A stretch of DNA of 64,000 nucleotides from Salinigranum rubrum (GTDB taxonomy: Archaea > Halobacteriota > Halobacteria > Halobacteriales > Haloferacaceae). Position 1 is the stretch's first letter, and each line of letters opens with the position of its first letter. Shown one piece after another: positions 51,655-60,312 of the stretch. Under the pieces are notes generated by a model. The model was not told where the DNA came from, did no database searches, and worked only from the letters and a program-made list of their open reading frames with translations. Position numbers and translations under genes: made by a program. The stretch lies in the NCBI RefSeq assembly GCF_002906575.1, contig NZ_CP026309.1:3286001-3350000 (forward strand), written 5' to 3'.

Positions 51655-53412
51655 ATGAGCCAGCAGGAGCCTCCCGAGCAGACACGGGACGACGCCGAGC
51701 AGTTCTCCGGACGGAAGGAGCGGGACCTCCCGAGCCGCGACGTGACGGAGGGCGCCGAACGGGCGCCACACCGGGCGATGTTCCGCGCGATGGGGTTCGA
51801 CGACGAGGACCTCTCCTCGCCGATGGTCGGCGTCGCCAACCCCGCCGCGGACATCACGCCGTGTAACGTCCACCTCGACGACGTCGCCGACGCGGCCATC
51901 GAGGGGACCGACGGCGCCGGCGGGATGCCCATCGAGTTCGGCACCATCACCATCTCGGACGCCATCTCGATGGGGACCGAGGGGATGAAGGCCTCGCTCA
52001 TCTCTCGGGAGTTGATCGCCGACTCCGTCGAACTCGTCGCCTTCGGCGAGCGGATGGACGGCCTCGTCACCGTCGCCGGCTGTGACAAGAACCTCCCCGG
52101 CATGATGATGGCCGCCGTCCGGACCGACCTCCCGAGCGTGTTCCTCTACGGCGGGTCGATCATGCCCGGCCAGCACGACGGCCGCGACGTCACCATCGTC
52201 CAGGTGTTCGAGGGCGTCGGCGGCTACGCGCAGGGCGAGATGAGCGCCGAGGAACTCGACGACCTCGAACGCCACGCCTGCCCGGGTGCGGGCTCTTGCG
52301 GCGGGATGTTCACCGCGAACACGATGGCGTCGATCTCCGAAGCGCTCGGGTTGGCGCCGCTCGGAAGCGCCGGGCCGCCCGCCGAACACGAGTCGCGGTA
52401 CGACGTCGCCCGCGAGGCGGGCGAACTCGTCCTCGACTGCATCGAGAACGACCGCCGTCCCTCGGAGATCATCTCCCGGAAGTCGTTCGAGAACGCCATC
52501 GCGCTGCAGACGGCCATCGGCGGCTCGACGAACGGCGTCCTGCACCTCCTCGCGCTGGCACGGGAAGCGGGCATCGACCTCGAAATCGACGACTTCGACG
52601 CCATCAGCGAGCGAACCCCCAAGATCGCCGATCTGCAACCCGGCGGTCAGCGCGTCATGAACGACCTCTTCGAGGTCGGTGGCGTCCCGGTCGTCATCCG
52701 CCGCCTCCTCGAAGCGGGACTGTTCCACGGCGACGCGATGACCGTCACCGGGCGCACGATAGAAGAGGAACTCGCGACGCTTGACCTCCCGGACGACGAC
52801 GACATCGAGACGGACTTCCTCTACACGGTCGAGGAGCCCAAACAGAAGGAGGGTGCCATCAAGATACTCCGAGGCAACCTCGCGCCCGACGGCGCGGTCC
52901 TGAAAGTGACCGGCGACGACGCGTTCCACCACGTCGGCCCCGCCCGCCTGTTCGAGAACGAGGAGGACGCCATGGAGTACGTCCAGGAAGGCGATATCGA
53001 GTCGGGCGACGTCATCGTCATCCGCAACGAGGGGCCACAGGGCGGCCCGGGGATGCGCGAGATGCTCGGCGTCACCGCCGCCGTCGTCGGTCAGGGTCAC
53101 GAGGAGGACGTCGCGCTCATCACCGACGGGCGCTTCTCGGGCGCGACGCGCGGGCCGATGATCGGACACGTCGCCCCCGAGGCCTCTGTGGGAGGACCCA
53201 TCGCCCTGCTCGAAGACGGCGACGAGGTCACGGTCGACATCCCCGAGCGCGAACTCTCGGTCGACGTGAGCGACGAGGAACTGGCGCGGAGACGCGAGGC
53301 GTGGGAGCCGAAGCCGCCGAACTACACGAACGGCGTGCTTGCGAAGTACGGACAGGCGTTCGACTCCGCGGCGAACGGGGCGGTCACCAACCCCGGCGTG
53401 AAGCGGGACTGA
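51655..53412 (+). CDS. ilvD: Dihydroxy-acid dehydratase
   Basis: 585-residue Fe-S dehydratase in branched-chain amino acid synthesis, making 2-keto acids from dihydroxy acids. Fe-S cysteines are in [10 protein letters not shown] (near 63), [12 protein letters not shown] (near 142) and [16 protein letters not shown] (near 210). The length and the conserved GRTIEEEL and [12 protein letters not shown] motifs match the family. It has a leaderless-type promoter at 51625 and no ilv neighbours here. Confidence 0.96.
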   Translation: MSQQEPPEQTRDDAEQFSGRKERDLPSRDVTEGAERAPHRAMFRAMGFDDEDLSSPMVGVANPAADITPCNVHLDDVADAAIEGTDGAGGMPIEFGTITISDAISMGTEGMKASLISRELIADSVELVAFGERMDGLVTVAGCDKNLPGMMMAAVRTDLPSVFLYGGSIMPGQHDGRDVTIVQVFEGVGGYAQGEMSAEELDDLERHACPGAGSCGGMFTANTMASISEALGLAPLGSAGPPAEHESRYDVAREAGELVLDCIENDRRPSEIISRKSFENAIALQTAIGGSTNGVLHLLALAREAGIDLEIDDFDAISERTPKIADLQPGGQRVMNDLFEVGGVPVVIRRLLEAGLFHGDAMTVTGRTIEEELATLDLPDDDDIETDFLYTVEEPKQKEGAIKILRGNLAPDGAVLKVTGDDAFHHVGPARLFENEEDAMEYVQEGDIESGDVIVIRNEGPQGGPGMREMLGVTAAVVGQGHEEDVALITDGRFSGATRGPMIGHVAPEASVGGPIALLEDGDEVTVDIPERELSVDVSDEELARRREAWEPKPPNYTNGVLAKYGQAFDSAANGAVTNPGVKRD

Positions 53413-53542
53413 ATCGGGAAATCCGGGTCGAACACGAAGCGAACACGGGCGCAGTGTCTCACGGCCCGGTCGGCCGGCAAACGGGACGGAGGGCACGCGC
53501 AGGCAGCGTCTTGAGCGTCGTCCGCCCGGTAGTGAGGGACCG

Positions 53543-54184
53543 GTGACCGAAATCGTCGAACTCTCCGTCTCGGACGACGAGTTCCTGCTCGGGCGGACGC
53601 TCGCCGACGCGCCCGACGTGCGTATCGAACTGGAACGGATTATTCCCACGGGAGAGGCGGCCGTCCCGTTCCTGTGGGTACGCGGGACGGACCTGAGCGC
53701 GTTCGAGCAGGAGGTCGTGGCGAACGAAGCGGTCGCCGCACTCGACCGCCTCGACCGACTCGACGGCTGGTCGCTCTACCGTATCGAGTGGGACGACACT
53801 CCCCACAGCCTCCTGCAGGGAATCGACACCACCGGCGGTGCGATTCTGGAGGCCAGACGCGACGACGACTGGACGTTCCGGCTTCGCTTCCCGGAGCGGG
53901 GCTCGGTCTCACGGTTTTACGACTACTGCAGGGAGCAGGACGTCTCGATCCGTATCGAACGGAGTTTCACCCTCGCCGAGAAGAGCGAGGTCGGCCGTCA
54001 GTTCGGCCTCTCGCGGGAACAGCGTGAAGCCCTCCTCCTCGCGCTCCGAAAGGGGTACTTCGACACTCCCAGCCAGACGTCACTCAGTGCTCTCGCCGTC
54101 GAATTCGACATCTCGGAGCAGGCGCTCTCGAATCGGATTCGGAGAGGGACGAAAACGGTCCTCGGGGAGGCGTTGCTGAGCTAA
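53543..54184 (+). CDS. Bat-type HTH transcriptional regulator
   Basis: 213 residues, GTG start. An N-terminal sensing domain (1-150; GAF/BAT-like with WDDTPHSLLQGIDTTGG) precedes the HTH_10 domain, 155-210: GLSREQREALLLALRKGYFDTPSQTSLSALAVEFDISEQALSNRIRRG. This is the family of haloarchaeal bacterio-opsin activator homologues. The next genes are a small HTH-like ORF and a zinc protein, likely its neighbours in regulation. The ligand is unknown. Confidence 0.86.
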   Translation: MTEIVELSVSDDEFLLGRTLADAPDVRIELERIIPTGEAAVPFLWVRGTDLSAFEQEVVANEAVAALDRLDRLDGWSLYRIEWDDTPHSLLQGIDTTGGAILEARRDDDWTFRLRFPERGSVSRFYDYCREQDVSIRIERSFTLAEKSEVGRQFGLSREQREALLLALRKGYFDTPSQTSLSALAVEFDISEQALSNRIRRGTKTVLGEALLS

Positions 54185-54368
54185 GATGCCGTGCTCGACG
54201 ACGGAACCGGGCGGCGTCTACGGCGGTTCATCCGGGAGAGAACAGATAAACGGGTTGTTGTATCAACGGATATCGTCATACTCCCCTGAGCGAGACGTGC
54301 AGACGTTCCCGATGCCCGCACTCTCTTTCACCGGACGTGCAAACCCGGAACCGACCGACCGAGTGACG

Positions 54369-54560
54369 ATGGACCTCGCGGGCGACCCCCGTCGAATCGT
54401 CCTAGCGCACTTCGGGGAACCCACGGACGAGACGGCGTCCGTCGACGCCCTCGTCGAGCACGTCGTCGACCGCCCGGGCGGAGCCTCGACCCGAGGCGAG
54501 GGTCGGCGACAGCGGCACCACGTCCACCCGGCCGTCGAGGAGGGTGCGGTAGCGCAATGA
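54369..54560 (+). CDS. Truncated small HTH protein (DUF7344-like)
   Basis: 63 residues from the ATG at 54369. DPRRIVLAHFGEPTDETASVDALVEHVVD resembles the winged-helix start of haloarchaeal DUF7344 proteins, and QRHHVHPAVEEGAV looks like their HHVHLPALEEAG-type recognition motif. Members usually continue with a further beta wing; here a stop follows at once, so it is short or decaying. An ATG at 54312 would add 19 residues. The stop overlaps the next ATG (ATGA). Confidence 0.55.
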   Translation: MDLAGDPRRIVLAHFGEPTDETASVDALVEHVVDRPGGASTRGEGRRQRHHVHPAVEEGAVAQ

Positions 54561-54730
54561 CGCCGGAAGACCGGCCCTCGTCCGGTGGCGAGCCGTCACG
54601 ACTCGGAACCTGTGCCAACTGCGGTCGTGTGTACCCGCTTCAGGCCGGTGGGGACGCGTTACGGCCGATCGGGACCGACGGGAGCTGCCGCTGCGGAAAC
54701 GACGAGTTCGAGCCGCTCCCCGACGGGTAG
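54557..54730 (+). CDS. Small zinc-ribbon protein
   Basis: 57 residues, start in the stop of the DUF7344-like ORF (ATGA). Cysteines C19 and C22 (TCANCG) and C44, C46 (CRCG) would form one zinc site, with VYPLQAGGDALRPIGTDG between. It is too short for usual gene finding. Coupling to a DNA-binding-type gene suggests a regulatory role. Confidence 0.62.
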   Translation: MTPEDRPSSGGEPSRLGTCANCGRVYPLQAGGDALRPIGTDGSCRCGNDEFEPLPDG

Positions 54731-54880
54731 TCTCCTGACCGGACCACGACGGCCAGGCCGAACGGTCCGGAGGGGGACGTCGCACGAGGTGACGAGGACT
54801 GGCGGAAGCGACAGACACGACGTGACCGATCGTCTCCAACGAGTCGACGGGTATGACGTTCACGACGACCGTAGATACTG

Positions 54881-54886
54881 TTTAAG
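54881..54886 (+). promoter_or_regulatory. TATA-like box of 37-residue protein
   Basis: TTTAAG, 29-34 nt before the ATG at 54915, consistent with leaderless transcription. Confidence 0.45.
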
Positions 54887-54914
54887 CGTCCGGACAGCGT
54901 ATCCCGGCGCAGAA

Positions 54915-55028
54915 ATGTCCGCCTGGAAATGCGACAGGTCGTGCCCGCACTGTCACTTTTACTGCACGCTGGAGCCGAACCACATGAGCTTCGAGCACCG
55001 CTGTACCGACGGTCACACCTGGATGTGA
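54915..55028 (+). CDS. 37-residue Cys/His-rich protein
   Basis: Five Cys and five His in 37 residues: C6, C10, C13, C17, C30 and H12, H14, H23, H28, H34. The arrangement SCPHCHFYC...FEHRC is zinc-finger-like, and the ending GHTWM is unusual. Leaderless promoter at 54881. It could be missed by standard annotation. No homologue comes to mind. Confidence 0.6.
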   Translation: MSAWKCDRSCPHCHFYCTLEPNHMSFEHRCTDGHTWM

Positions 55029-55126
55029 GTGCGGCACCGGCGCCCTGAAGGGGGTCGGCTCGCTTCAGACGAACGGGAACGGAACGAAGGTTCAAGAGCG
55101 CCCGCGGTGTAGGGTTCGATTGGACT

Positions 55127-56269
55127 ATGGATATCTCTGACATCGCCCTTCCTGATTTCATCGAGGTGGACGCGAACAAGCGCCTGGGGAAGATCCGGTC
55201 TATCTTCGACCGGGAGAACCCGAAGGGCCTCATCGTGACCAACGACGGGAGCTACGTCGGAGTCATCGGCGAAAAACAGCTCGTCAAGTCGCACGTCGAG
55301 GACAACACCAAGGCGGCGGCGCTAGTGCGGTCGGCGCCGAGGATCGACCGACACGAGGACGTCCGAGAGGTGGCGCGGATGCTCGTCGAGGGCGACGTGA
55401 AGCTGGCCCCGGTGTACGAGGGCGAGAAACTCGTCGGCGTCATCACCGAGGACGCCATCCTCGAAGCGGTCATCGAGAACCTCGACGCGCTGATCGTCGA
55501 GCAGATATTCACCGAGAGCGTGGTCGAAATCGGCGAGAAGGACCGTGTCGGACGGGCCATCAACCTCCTCCGCGAGCACGGCATCTCGCGCATGCCGGTC
55601 ACGGACGAGAGCGGGCGACTCACGGGCGTCATCACGACCCACGACATCGTCGACTTCGCCGTCCGCAACGACCACAAGCAGGGGAAAGGTGACCGCCGCG
55701 GCGACATCGACCGGATGCTCGACCTGCCGGTGTACGACCTGATGACGAGCCCCGTCATGACCACCACGCCGAAGACGTCGGTCCGTGACGCGGTCGAGCA
55801 GATGCTCGAGAACGACATCGCCGGGCTCATCGTCACGCCGGCCGACGACGACAGCGTCGTCGCCGGCGTCCTGACGAAGACCGACGTGCTCCGTGCGCTC
55901 ACCTTCACCGAGGAGGAGCGGATGGACGTGCAGGTCACGAACGTCTCGCTGCTCGACACCATCTCCCGCGAGGAGATCACGAACTCGATCACCGAGGTGG
56001 TCGACAAGTACCAGCAGATGCAGGTCCACCACGCGCACGTCCGGTTCCACGAGCACAAGGAGAAGCTCCGCGGGACGCCGCTCATCCAGTGTCAGATCCG
56101 GCTCCGAACCAGCCACGGACAGGTGGCCGGTTCGGGTGAGGGCTACGGCGCCGAACACGGCTTCCACGTCGCGCTCGACAAACTCGAGCGGAACGTGCTG
56201 GAGATGAAGGGCGTCAACGCCGACGAGCGCTACCGCGGTCAGTTGCTCAGAAAACTGGGCGACCTGTAG
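55127..56269 (+). CDS. CBS-domain protein with HPF/S30AE-like C-terminus
   Basis: 380 residues. Four CBS modules occupy residues 5-65, 65-125, 130-190 and 195-270 (ISRMPVTDESGRLTGVITTHD is module three). The last 95 residues (EVVDKYQQMQVHHAHVRFHEHK...HVALDKLERNV) resemble the ribosome-hibernation HPF/S30AE fold. Archaeal ribosome-dimerising proteins with CBS domains are known, so a ribosome-stalling sensor of adenylates is my inference. CBS modules commonly bind AMP/ATP. Confidence 0.82.
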   Translation: MDISDIALPDFIEVDANKRLGKIRSIFDRENPKGLIVTNDGSYVGVIGEKQLVKSHVEDNTKAAALVRSAPRIDRHEDVREVARMLVEGDVKLAPVYEGEKLVGVITEDAILEAVIENLDALIVEQIFTESVVEIGEKDRVGRAINLLREHGISRMPVTDESGRLTGVITTHDIVDFAVRNDHKQGKGDRRGDIDRMLDLPVYDLMTSPVMTTTPKTSVRDAVEQMLENDIAGLIVTPADDDSVVAGVLTKTDVLRALTFTEEERMDVQVTNVSLLDTISREEITNSITEVVDKYQQMQVHHAHVRFHEHKEKLRGTPLIQCQIRLRTSHGQVAGSGEGYGAEHGFHVALDKLERNVLEMKGVNADERYRGQLLRKLGDL

Positions 56270-56361
56270 GTCCCGGCTCGGCGACCCTGCTCGCCCGGCC
56301 GCGCGAACGGGGGGTCGGTCCCGCCGAAACGGCTACTTTGTCAGCTAGCGTACCGGTTCGG

Positions 56362-58239
56362 ATGAGTCGCGAATCCGTCTCCGGAGCGATCACCGGCGCA
56401 GTACGGTATCTCTTCGACGACCGCGACGAGGCCGTCACGACCGTCGTCATCGGCGGACTGCTCACGTTCTTCTCGTTTCTCGTCGTTCCGCAGGTGGTCG
56501 TGCTCGGCTACGTCGTCCGGGTGTTGCGGGCGGTCGAGGACGACGAGCGGGCACCGACGTTCGACCGGGTGGGCGCGCTCCTCCGGGACGGGGTGTACGC
56601 GTACGTCATCTGGCTCGCGTGGATGCTCGTCCCGCTGGCCGTCGACGTCGGACTCAACGGCGGGAGCCTCGCGCCCGGGCAGGCGACCGGGTGGCTCCTC
56701 GGCTGGCTGTTCGCACCCGGCGTCGTCGCGCTCGCCGCGGAACTGGGGAGCCAGCAACCCGGCTTCTTCGAGTGGTACCGGTCGTGGGAGCCGTACGTCG
56801 TGTTCGCGCTCGTTCTGTACGTTCTGCCCGCGGCACTGGCCAACTTCGCCGCCAGGGGGACACTCCGAGCGGGCTTCTTCGACGACGGGCTGAAGCGGCA
56901 GGTCGACTGGCTGCTCGCACGCCTCCGGTCGCAGTCGCCCTCGGCGGCCGACCTGCTCCAGCGCGTCGCCGACCTCGTGCTGGGTGACGAGTCGTTCTCG
57001 CCCGTCCGACACCTCCGCACGCGGACGTACGCCGTCGGATGGCTCGGCTTCGCCGGGTTCTACCTGGCGGCCGAGGCGCTCCTCAGGCTGTTCCTCGTCC
57101 TGCCGAGCGTCGAGGGGGTCGAGTGGGTCGGGCTGCTGTACCTCCTCGTCGCCCTCCCCGCGTACTTCGTGCTCAGAATCGCCGGCTGGGTGCTCGTCGG
57201 CAGCGCGTGGGCGGCGATTCGGGCGACCGCTGGCGCGGAACCGCTCGCGGACGAGGGGAGCGAAGGAGAGTCGTCGGTCGTTGAGGCGGCGAACGAGGAG
57301 CGCGAACAGGGTCCGGCGGCCGCCGAGACGACGACCGAGAGACCCGTCTCCGTCGTCGGCCTGCCGCTGAAGACCGTCCTCGCGGGAGGGCTGCTCGTCG
57401 CGTTCGGCTTCCTCGTCCTCCCGTCGGTCCTCGTGGCGGGCTACCTGCTCCGCGTCCTCCGCGTCGACGAGGACTCGCCCGTGCCGTCGTTCGGCGGCGT
57501 TCGGGCGCTCCTCGCCGACGGCCTCCGGGCGTACGGGGTGTGGTTCGTCTACGCGGTCGTTCCCCTCTCGCTGCTGTCGGTGCCGCTCCTCGGTCGGCTG
57601 GACGCCGCAAGCCCGCTCGAGACGCTCGCCGTCTGGGCGTTCGTGTCGGGTGCCGGTCTCCCAGGGGGGTTCCCGGCGGTTTACCTCGAACTGGTCGTCG
57701 CGTTCGCGGCGGTGTTCGCCCTGCTCGCGCTCGCGGCCGGTGCGCCGGCGGTCGCGGCGGTGCTCGTCGAGGTCCCGCTCGGACTCGGAGTCGCGCTCGT
57801 GCTCGCGAGCCTCTACGTCGTCCCCGCGGCGTTGGTCGCGGTCGCCCGCGAGGGGAGGCTCCGGGCGGGCTTTGCGCCCCGTCGACTCCTCACGACGCTG
57901 CGGCGGCCGGCGTACGCGACCCGCTGGATCGGAGCCACGGGGCTGTCGCTCGTCGGCTGGGCGCTCGTGCTCGGGGCGACCCTCCTCCCGGGCCATCCGC
58001 GTCTCGCCGGGCGCTCGCTCGTCGAACCAGTCGCCGGACTCGACGGAGTCAGTCTCTTCGCGCTACCGACGTCGGTCGACGCTCTCGGCTTCTGGGCGGC
58101 GTTCCTCTGTGCGGGCGCCGTTCACTTCGTGGTGCTCGTCGTCGCCTGCCGGTTGGTCGGGCGAGGCGCGGTCGAGCGCGACCCCGAGCCGATTTTACGA
58201 GTCGGCGAGGAGGGCGAAATCGACGGTCCCGTTTCGTAG
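56362..58239 (+). CDS. Tandem DUF4013 membrane protein
   Basis: 625 residues with two related halves. Each has the pattern GGLLTFFSFLVVPQVVVLGYVVRVLRAVEDDERAPTFD or GGLLVAFGFLVLPSVLVAGYLLRVLRVDEDSPVPSF, then further hydrophobic segments, so an internal duplication is visible. About twelve membrane segments in all, with a linker rich in Glu/Ala/Thr near 300-330. Function unknown. Start at 56362, just after the TATA-like TACTTTG. Confidence 0.84.
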   Translation: MSRESVSGAITGAVRYLFDDRDEAVTTVVIGGLLTFFSFLVVPQVVVLGYVVRVLRAVEDDERAPTFDRVGALLRDGVYAYVIWLAWMLVPLAVDVGLNGGSLAPGQATGWLLGWLFAPGVVALAAELGSQQPGFFEWYRSWEPYVVFALVLYVLPAALANFAARGTLRAGFFDDGLKRQVDWLLARLRSQSPSAADLLQRVADLVLGDESFSPVRHLRTRTYAVGWLGFAGFYLAAEALLRLFLVLPSVEGVEWVGLLYLLVALPAYFVLRIAGWVLVGSAWAAIRATAGAEPLADEGSEGESSVVEAANEEREQGPAAAETTTERPVSVVGLPLKTVLAGGLLVAFGFLVLPSVLVAGYLLRVLRVDEDSPVPSFGGVRALLADGLRAYGVWFVYAVVPLSLLSVPLLGRLDAASPLETLAVWAFVSGAGLPGGFPAVYLELVVAFAAVFALLALAAGAPAVAAVLVEVPLGLGVALVLASLYVVPAALVAVAREGRLRAGFAPRRLLTTLRRPAYATRWIGATGLSLVGWALVLGATLLPGHPRLAGRSLVEPVAGLDGVSLFALPTSVDALGFWAAFLCAGAVHFVVLVVACRLVGRGAVERDPEPILRVGEEGEIDGPVS

Positions 58240-58252
58240 TTCTGTCCTCCCG

Positions 58253-58933
58253 TCAGAACTCCTCGACCGCTTCGAGTCCCGCGTCCGTGATCTGGAACGT
58301 CGCCGTCTCGCCCGCCGGCTTCGACCCGTGCTTTTCGAGGGTGGCCCGCCGTTTCCCTCCCCGGAACCGGTCGAGGCGGAGGACGACGCCCGTCCAGTGT
58401 TCGAGCGTGTTCCCCCCCAGCGGGCGCACCCGGTCGGCGTCGGGGTCGGTGAACACCTGGTTCGTCACCAGGACGGCGAGGTCGTGCCGACGGGCCAAAG
58501 AGAGCAGGTGGGTGACCTGTCGGGCGACCCGACGGAGCGCCTCGCCCTCGTCGCCGTCGTATCGCTCCAGTCGGTAGAAACCCGTCGCCGAGTCCAGCAC
58601 CACGAGGTCCGCGCGCTCGGCGAACTCCGCGACGTCGCGGACCGCCTGTTCCTGTTCTTCGAAGTCGTGGGCGTTCGAGACGATCACGCGGGAGGCGACG
58701 TCGTCGACGTCGCCGACCGCCGCGGCGACCTGCTCGAACCGCGCGGGCGACAGCCCCTCGGTGTCGACGTAGACGGCGAAGCCGTCGACCGCCGCGCGGA
58801 CGGCGGCACAGAGCGCGACGTTGGTCTTGCCGGCGGCTGGCGGGCCGTACACCTGGGTGACGGTCCCGCGTTCGAGCCCGCCACCGAGGAGGTCATCGAG
58901 CGGCTGACAGCCGGTCGGAAGGGGGTCGCTCAC
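58253..58933 (-). CDS. radB: DNA repair and recombination protein RadB
   Basis: 226 residues, GTG start. RecA-fold ATPase core with Walker A GPPAAGKTN (30-38), Walker B LVVLDSATGF, and no N-terminal helix-hairpin-helix domain, which separates RadB from RadA. RadB is a RadA paralogue that assists homologous recombination in euryarchaea. It is convergent with the DUF4013 gene (13-base gap). Confidence 0.93.
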   Translation of the reverse strand: MSDPLPTGCQPLDDLLGGGLERGTVTQVYGPPAAGKTNVALCAAVRAAVDGFAVYVDTEGLSPARFEQVAAAVGDVDDVASRVIVSNAHDFEEQEQAVRDVAEFAERADLVVLDSATGFYRLERYDGDEGEALRRVARQVTHLLSLARRHDLAVLVTNQVFTDPDADRVRPLGGNTLEHWTGVVLRLDRFRGGKRRATLEKHGSKPAGETATFQITDAGLEAVEEF

Positions 58934-59020
58934 ACCGTGAGGTAGCGTCGCACCCCGATTTAATCCCTCGCATCCGGCGTGTGTCGCGGTCGGGGCGAGC
59001 GAGGGGGAGAAATAGAGAGG

Positions 59021-59077
59021 GTTTGAGTGTGCGAGTGATCAAGAGTTTGAGAGTCTGAGAGTGCGAGTGATCGAGAG
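59021..59077. repeat. Two near-copies of a 25-bp motif, period 32
   Basis: GTTTGAGTGTGCGAGTGATC at 59021 and GTCTGAGAGTGCGAGTGATC at 59053 each continue with (A/G)AGAG and differ at three of 25 bases. Confidence 0.75.
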
Positions 59078-59091
59078 AGACAGTAACCGCG

Positions 59092-59415
59092 CAGTACACG
59101 GACGCGGTGACCCGCAGCCTCACACCTCCCCACCCGATCGCTCGCGCACAGAGGCGCGAGCGCCCCCTCGCGCGTTCACTCGCTCACTTCGTTCGCTCGT
59201 TCGTCGCGCGCCGACTACTAACGTAGTACGGTGGCGCGTGCCGTCACGCGGTCTCGCCGCGTGACTCACGCGCGAGGTCTTCACGGACGCAGTGAGTGAA
59301 GGCTTGAATCGACGGAGTCGCATCAGCGGATGACCCAGTGACCGAACAGAGTGAGGTCACGAAGGAATCGGCTGGGGAGGGTGTGGCTGCGGTTTCACCG
59401 CGCCCGTGTGTCGTG
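59092..59415 (+). repeat. Dispersed intergenic element, copy B, with terminal inverted repeats
   Basis: Left end CACGGACGCGGTGA then CCGCAGCCTCACACCTCCCC (59112-59131) is inverted at the right end: reading 59412 to 59368 on the minus strand gives ACACGGGCGCGGTGA, then ACCGCAGCC and CACCCTCCCCAGCCGA. About 320 bp, no ORF of note. Copy A (43279-43573) is its inverted homologue; C and D are single ends. The form is that of a non-coding miniature element (MITE-like), but no target duplication is clear. Confidence 0.75.
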
Positions 59416-59634
59416 TGGTCACTCCGCTCTTCGTGACACCGCCACCAACGACGCTCTTCCGGACACCGTCACTGACGACTCGTCACCAGATACTGCTCAG
59501 TTCGCTCACCGTACTGCACGCCTATCGCAGATGAAACGAGGGGACGACCGAGACGAGCCGAAATCACCCCTCCGATGCCCACTCAGACGACCGTCACACC
59601 GCGGCGAAACCGACATGAACGACCGTTACTAATT

Positions 59635-59654
59635 TTTACTCAGGTTTGAGTAAA
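59635..59654 (+). promoter_or_regulatory. Perfect 20-bp palindromic operator
   Basis: TTTACTCA-GGTT-TGAGTAAA has two perfect 8-bp arms around a 4-base spacer, 11 bp upstream of the TATA-like box of the UspA gene (59666) and 43 bp before its ATG. Confidence 0.65.
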
Positions 59655-59665
59655 TTCTCCGGAAG

Positions 59666-59672
59666 GTTTATT
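59666..59672 (+). promoter_or_regulatory. TATA-like box of UspA gene
   Basis: GTTTATT, 25-31 nt upstream of the ATG at 59697. Confidence 0.55.
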
Positions 59673-59696
59673 GCACACGCCCTCGAATAGTGAGAT

Positions 59697-60194
59697 ATGA
59701 GCCAACAGCCAGTACCGAAGACGACGAAGAAACAGTCCGGTCTGAACAGCGTCCTCGTGGCCCTCGGCCCGGAGGACGAAGAGCGCGTGACGCGACTCGC
59801 CGAGGAGGCCATCGACATCGCCGGCCCCGCCGGGGCGACAGTCGTCATCACGCACGTGTTCACCCGCGACGAGTTCGAGTCGCGCGCCGACGCGCTCGGC
59901 TTCGACCGCGAGATGTCCGAGGTCGACGCCGACGACGTCGCCGTCCGGTACTCGCCGGTGCGTGCCCTCGCCGCGAAACTCGACGAGGCGGGCGTCGACT
60001 ACGAGGTCCGCGGCGCGGTCGGCCACTACGGCGAGGAAGTCGTCAAGGTCGCCGACGAACTCGACAGCGACCTCGTGCTGGTCGGCGGACGCAAGCGCTC
60101 GCCCACGGGGAAGGCCGTCTTCGGGAGCGTCGCCCAGGAGGTCATGCTCTCGGCGCCGTGCCCGGTGACGTTCGTCCGCGGAGACACGAAGTAA
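59697..60194 (+). CDS. Universal stress protein (UspA family)
   Basis: 165 residues. A polar N-terminal extension (1-16) precedes LNSVLVALGPEDEERVTRLA; the ATP loop reads LVGGRKRSPTGKAVFGSVAQEVM with the conserved G-x9-GS end. One domain only. Unlike the other Usp genes it has an upstream palindrome (59635-59654), so it is probably regulated by a dimeric factor. A T5 run, 59-ish to 47 bp after the stop (60237-60241), could end transcription. Confidence 0.9.
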   Translation: MSQQPVPKTTKKQSGLNSVLVALGPEDEERVTRLAEEAIDIAGPAGATVVITHVFTRDEFESRADALGFDREMSEVDADDVAVRYSPVRALAAKLDEAGVDYEVRGAVGHYGEEVVKVADELDSDLVLVGGRKRSPTGKAVFGSVAQEVMLSAPCPVTFVRGDTK

Positions 60195-60236
60195 CCGACG
60201 CCGGCCGGTTCCGACCGACGACGACGTTCGGCCTCG

Positions 60237-60241
60237 TTTTT
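60237..60241 (+). terminator. Possible T-run terminator after UspA gene
   Basis: TTTTT about 43 bp beyond the stop codon; archaeal polymerase often stops at such runs. Weak evidence. Confidence 0.3.
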
Positions 60242-60312
60242 CAGCCGACCCGATTCGTGAGCGGCGCGACCCGCTCGGTACGTTTTACCCCGCGTGTGAC
60301 GAACCGCGAGCC

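Larger units (their letters stand above)
58934..59696. other. 763-bp intergenic region with repeats and operator
   Basis: No gene is convincing. It holds a near-tandem repeat (59021-59077), repeat element B (59092-59415), a palindromic operator (59635-59654) and a TATA-like box (59666-59672). Confidence 0.65.

Noticed and set aside
50461-53649. 1062-residue open frame on the minus strand across the GDPD and ilvD genes
   Set aside because: It is antisense to two clear enzymes and has no domain features; GC-rich third positions leave antisense frames open.
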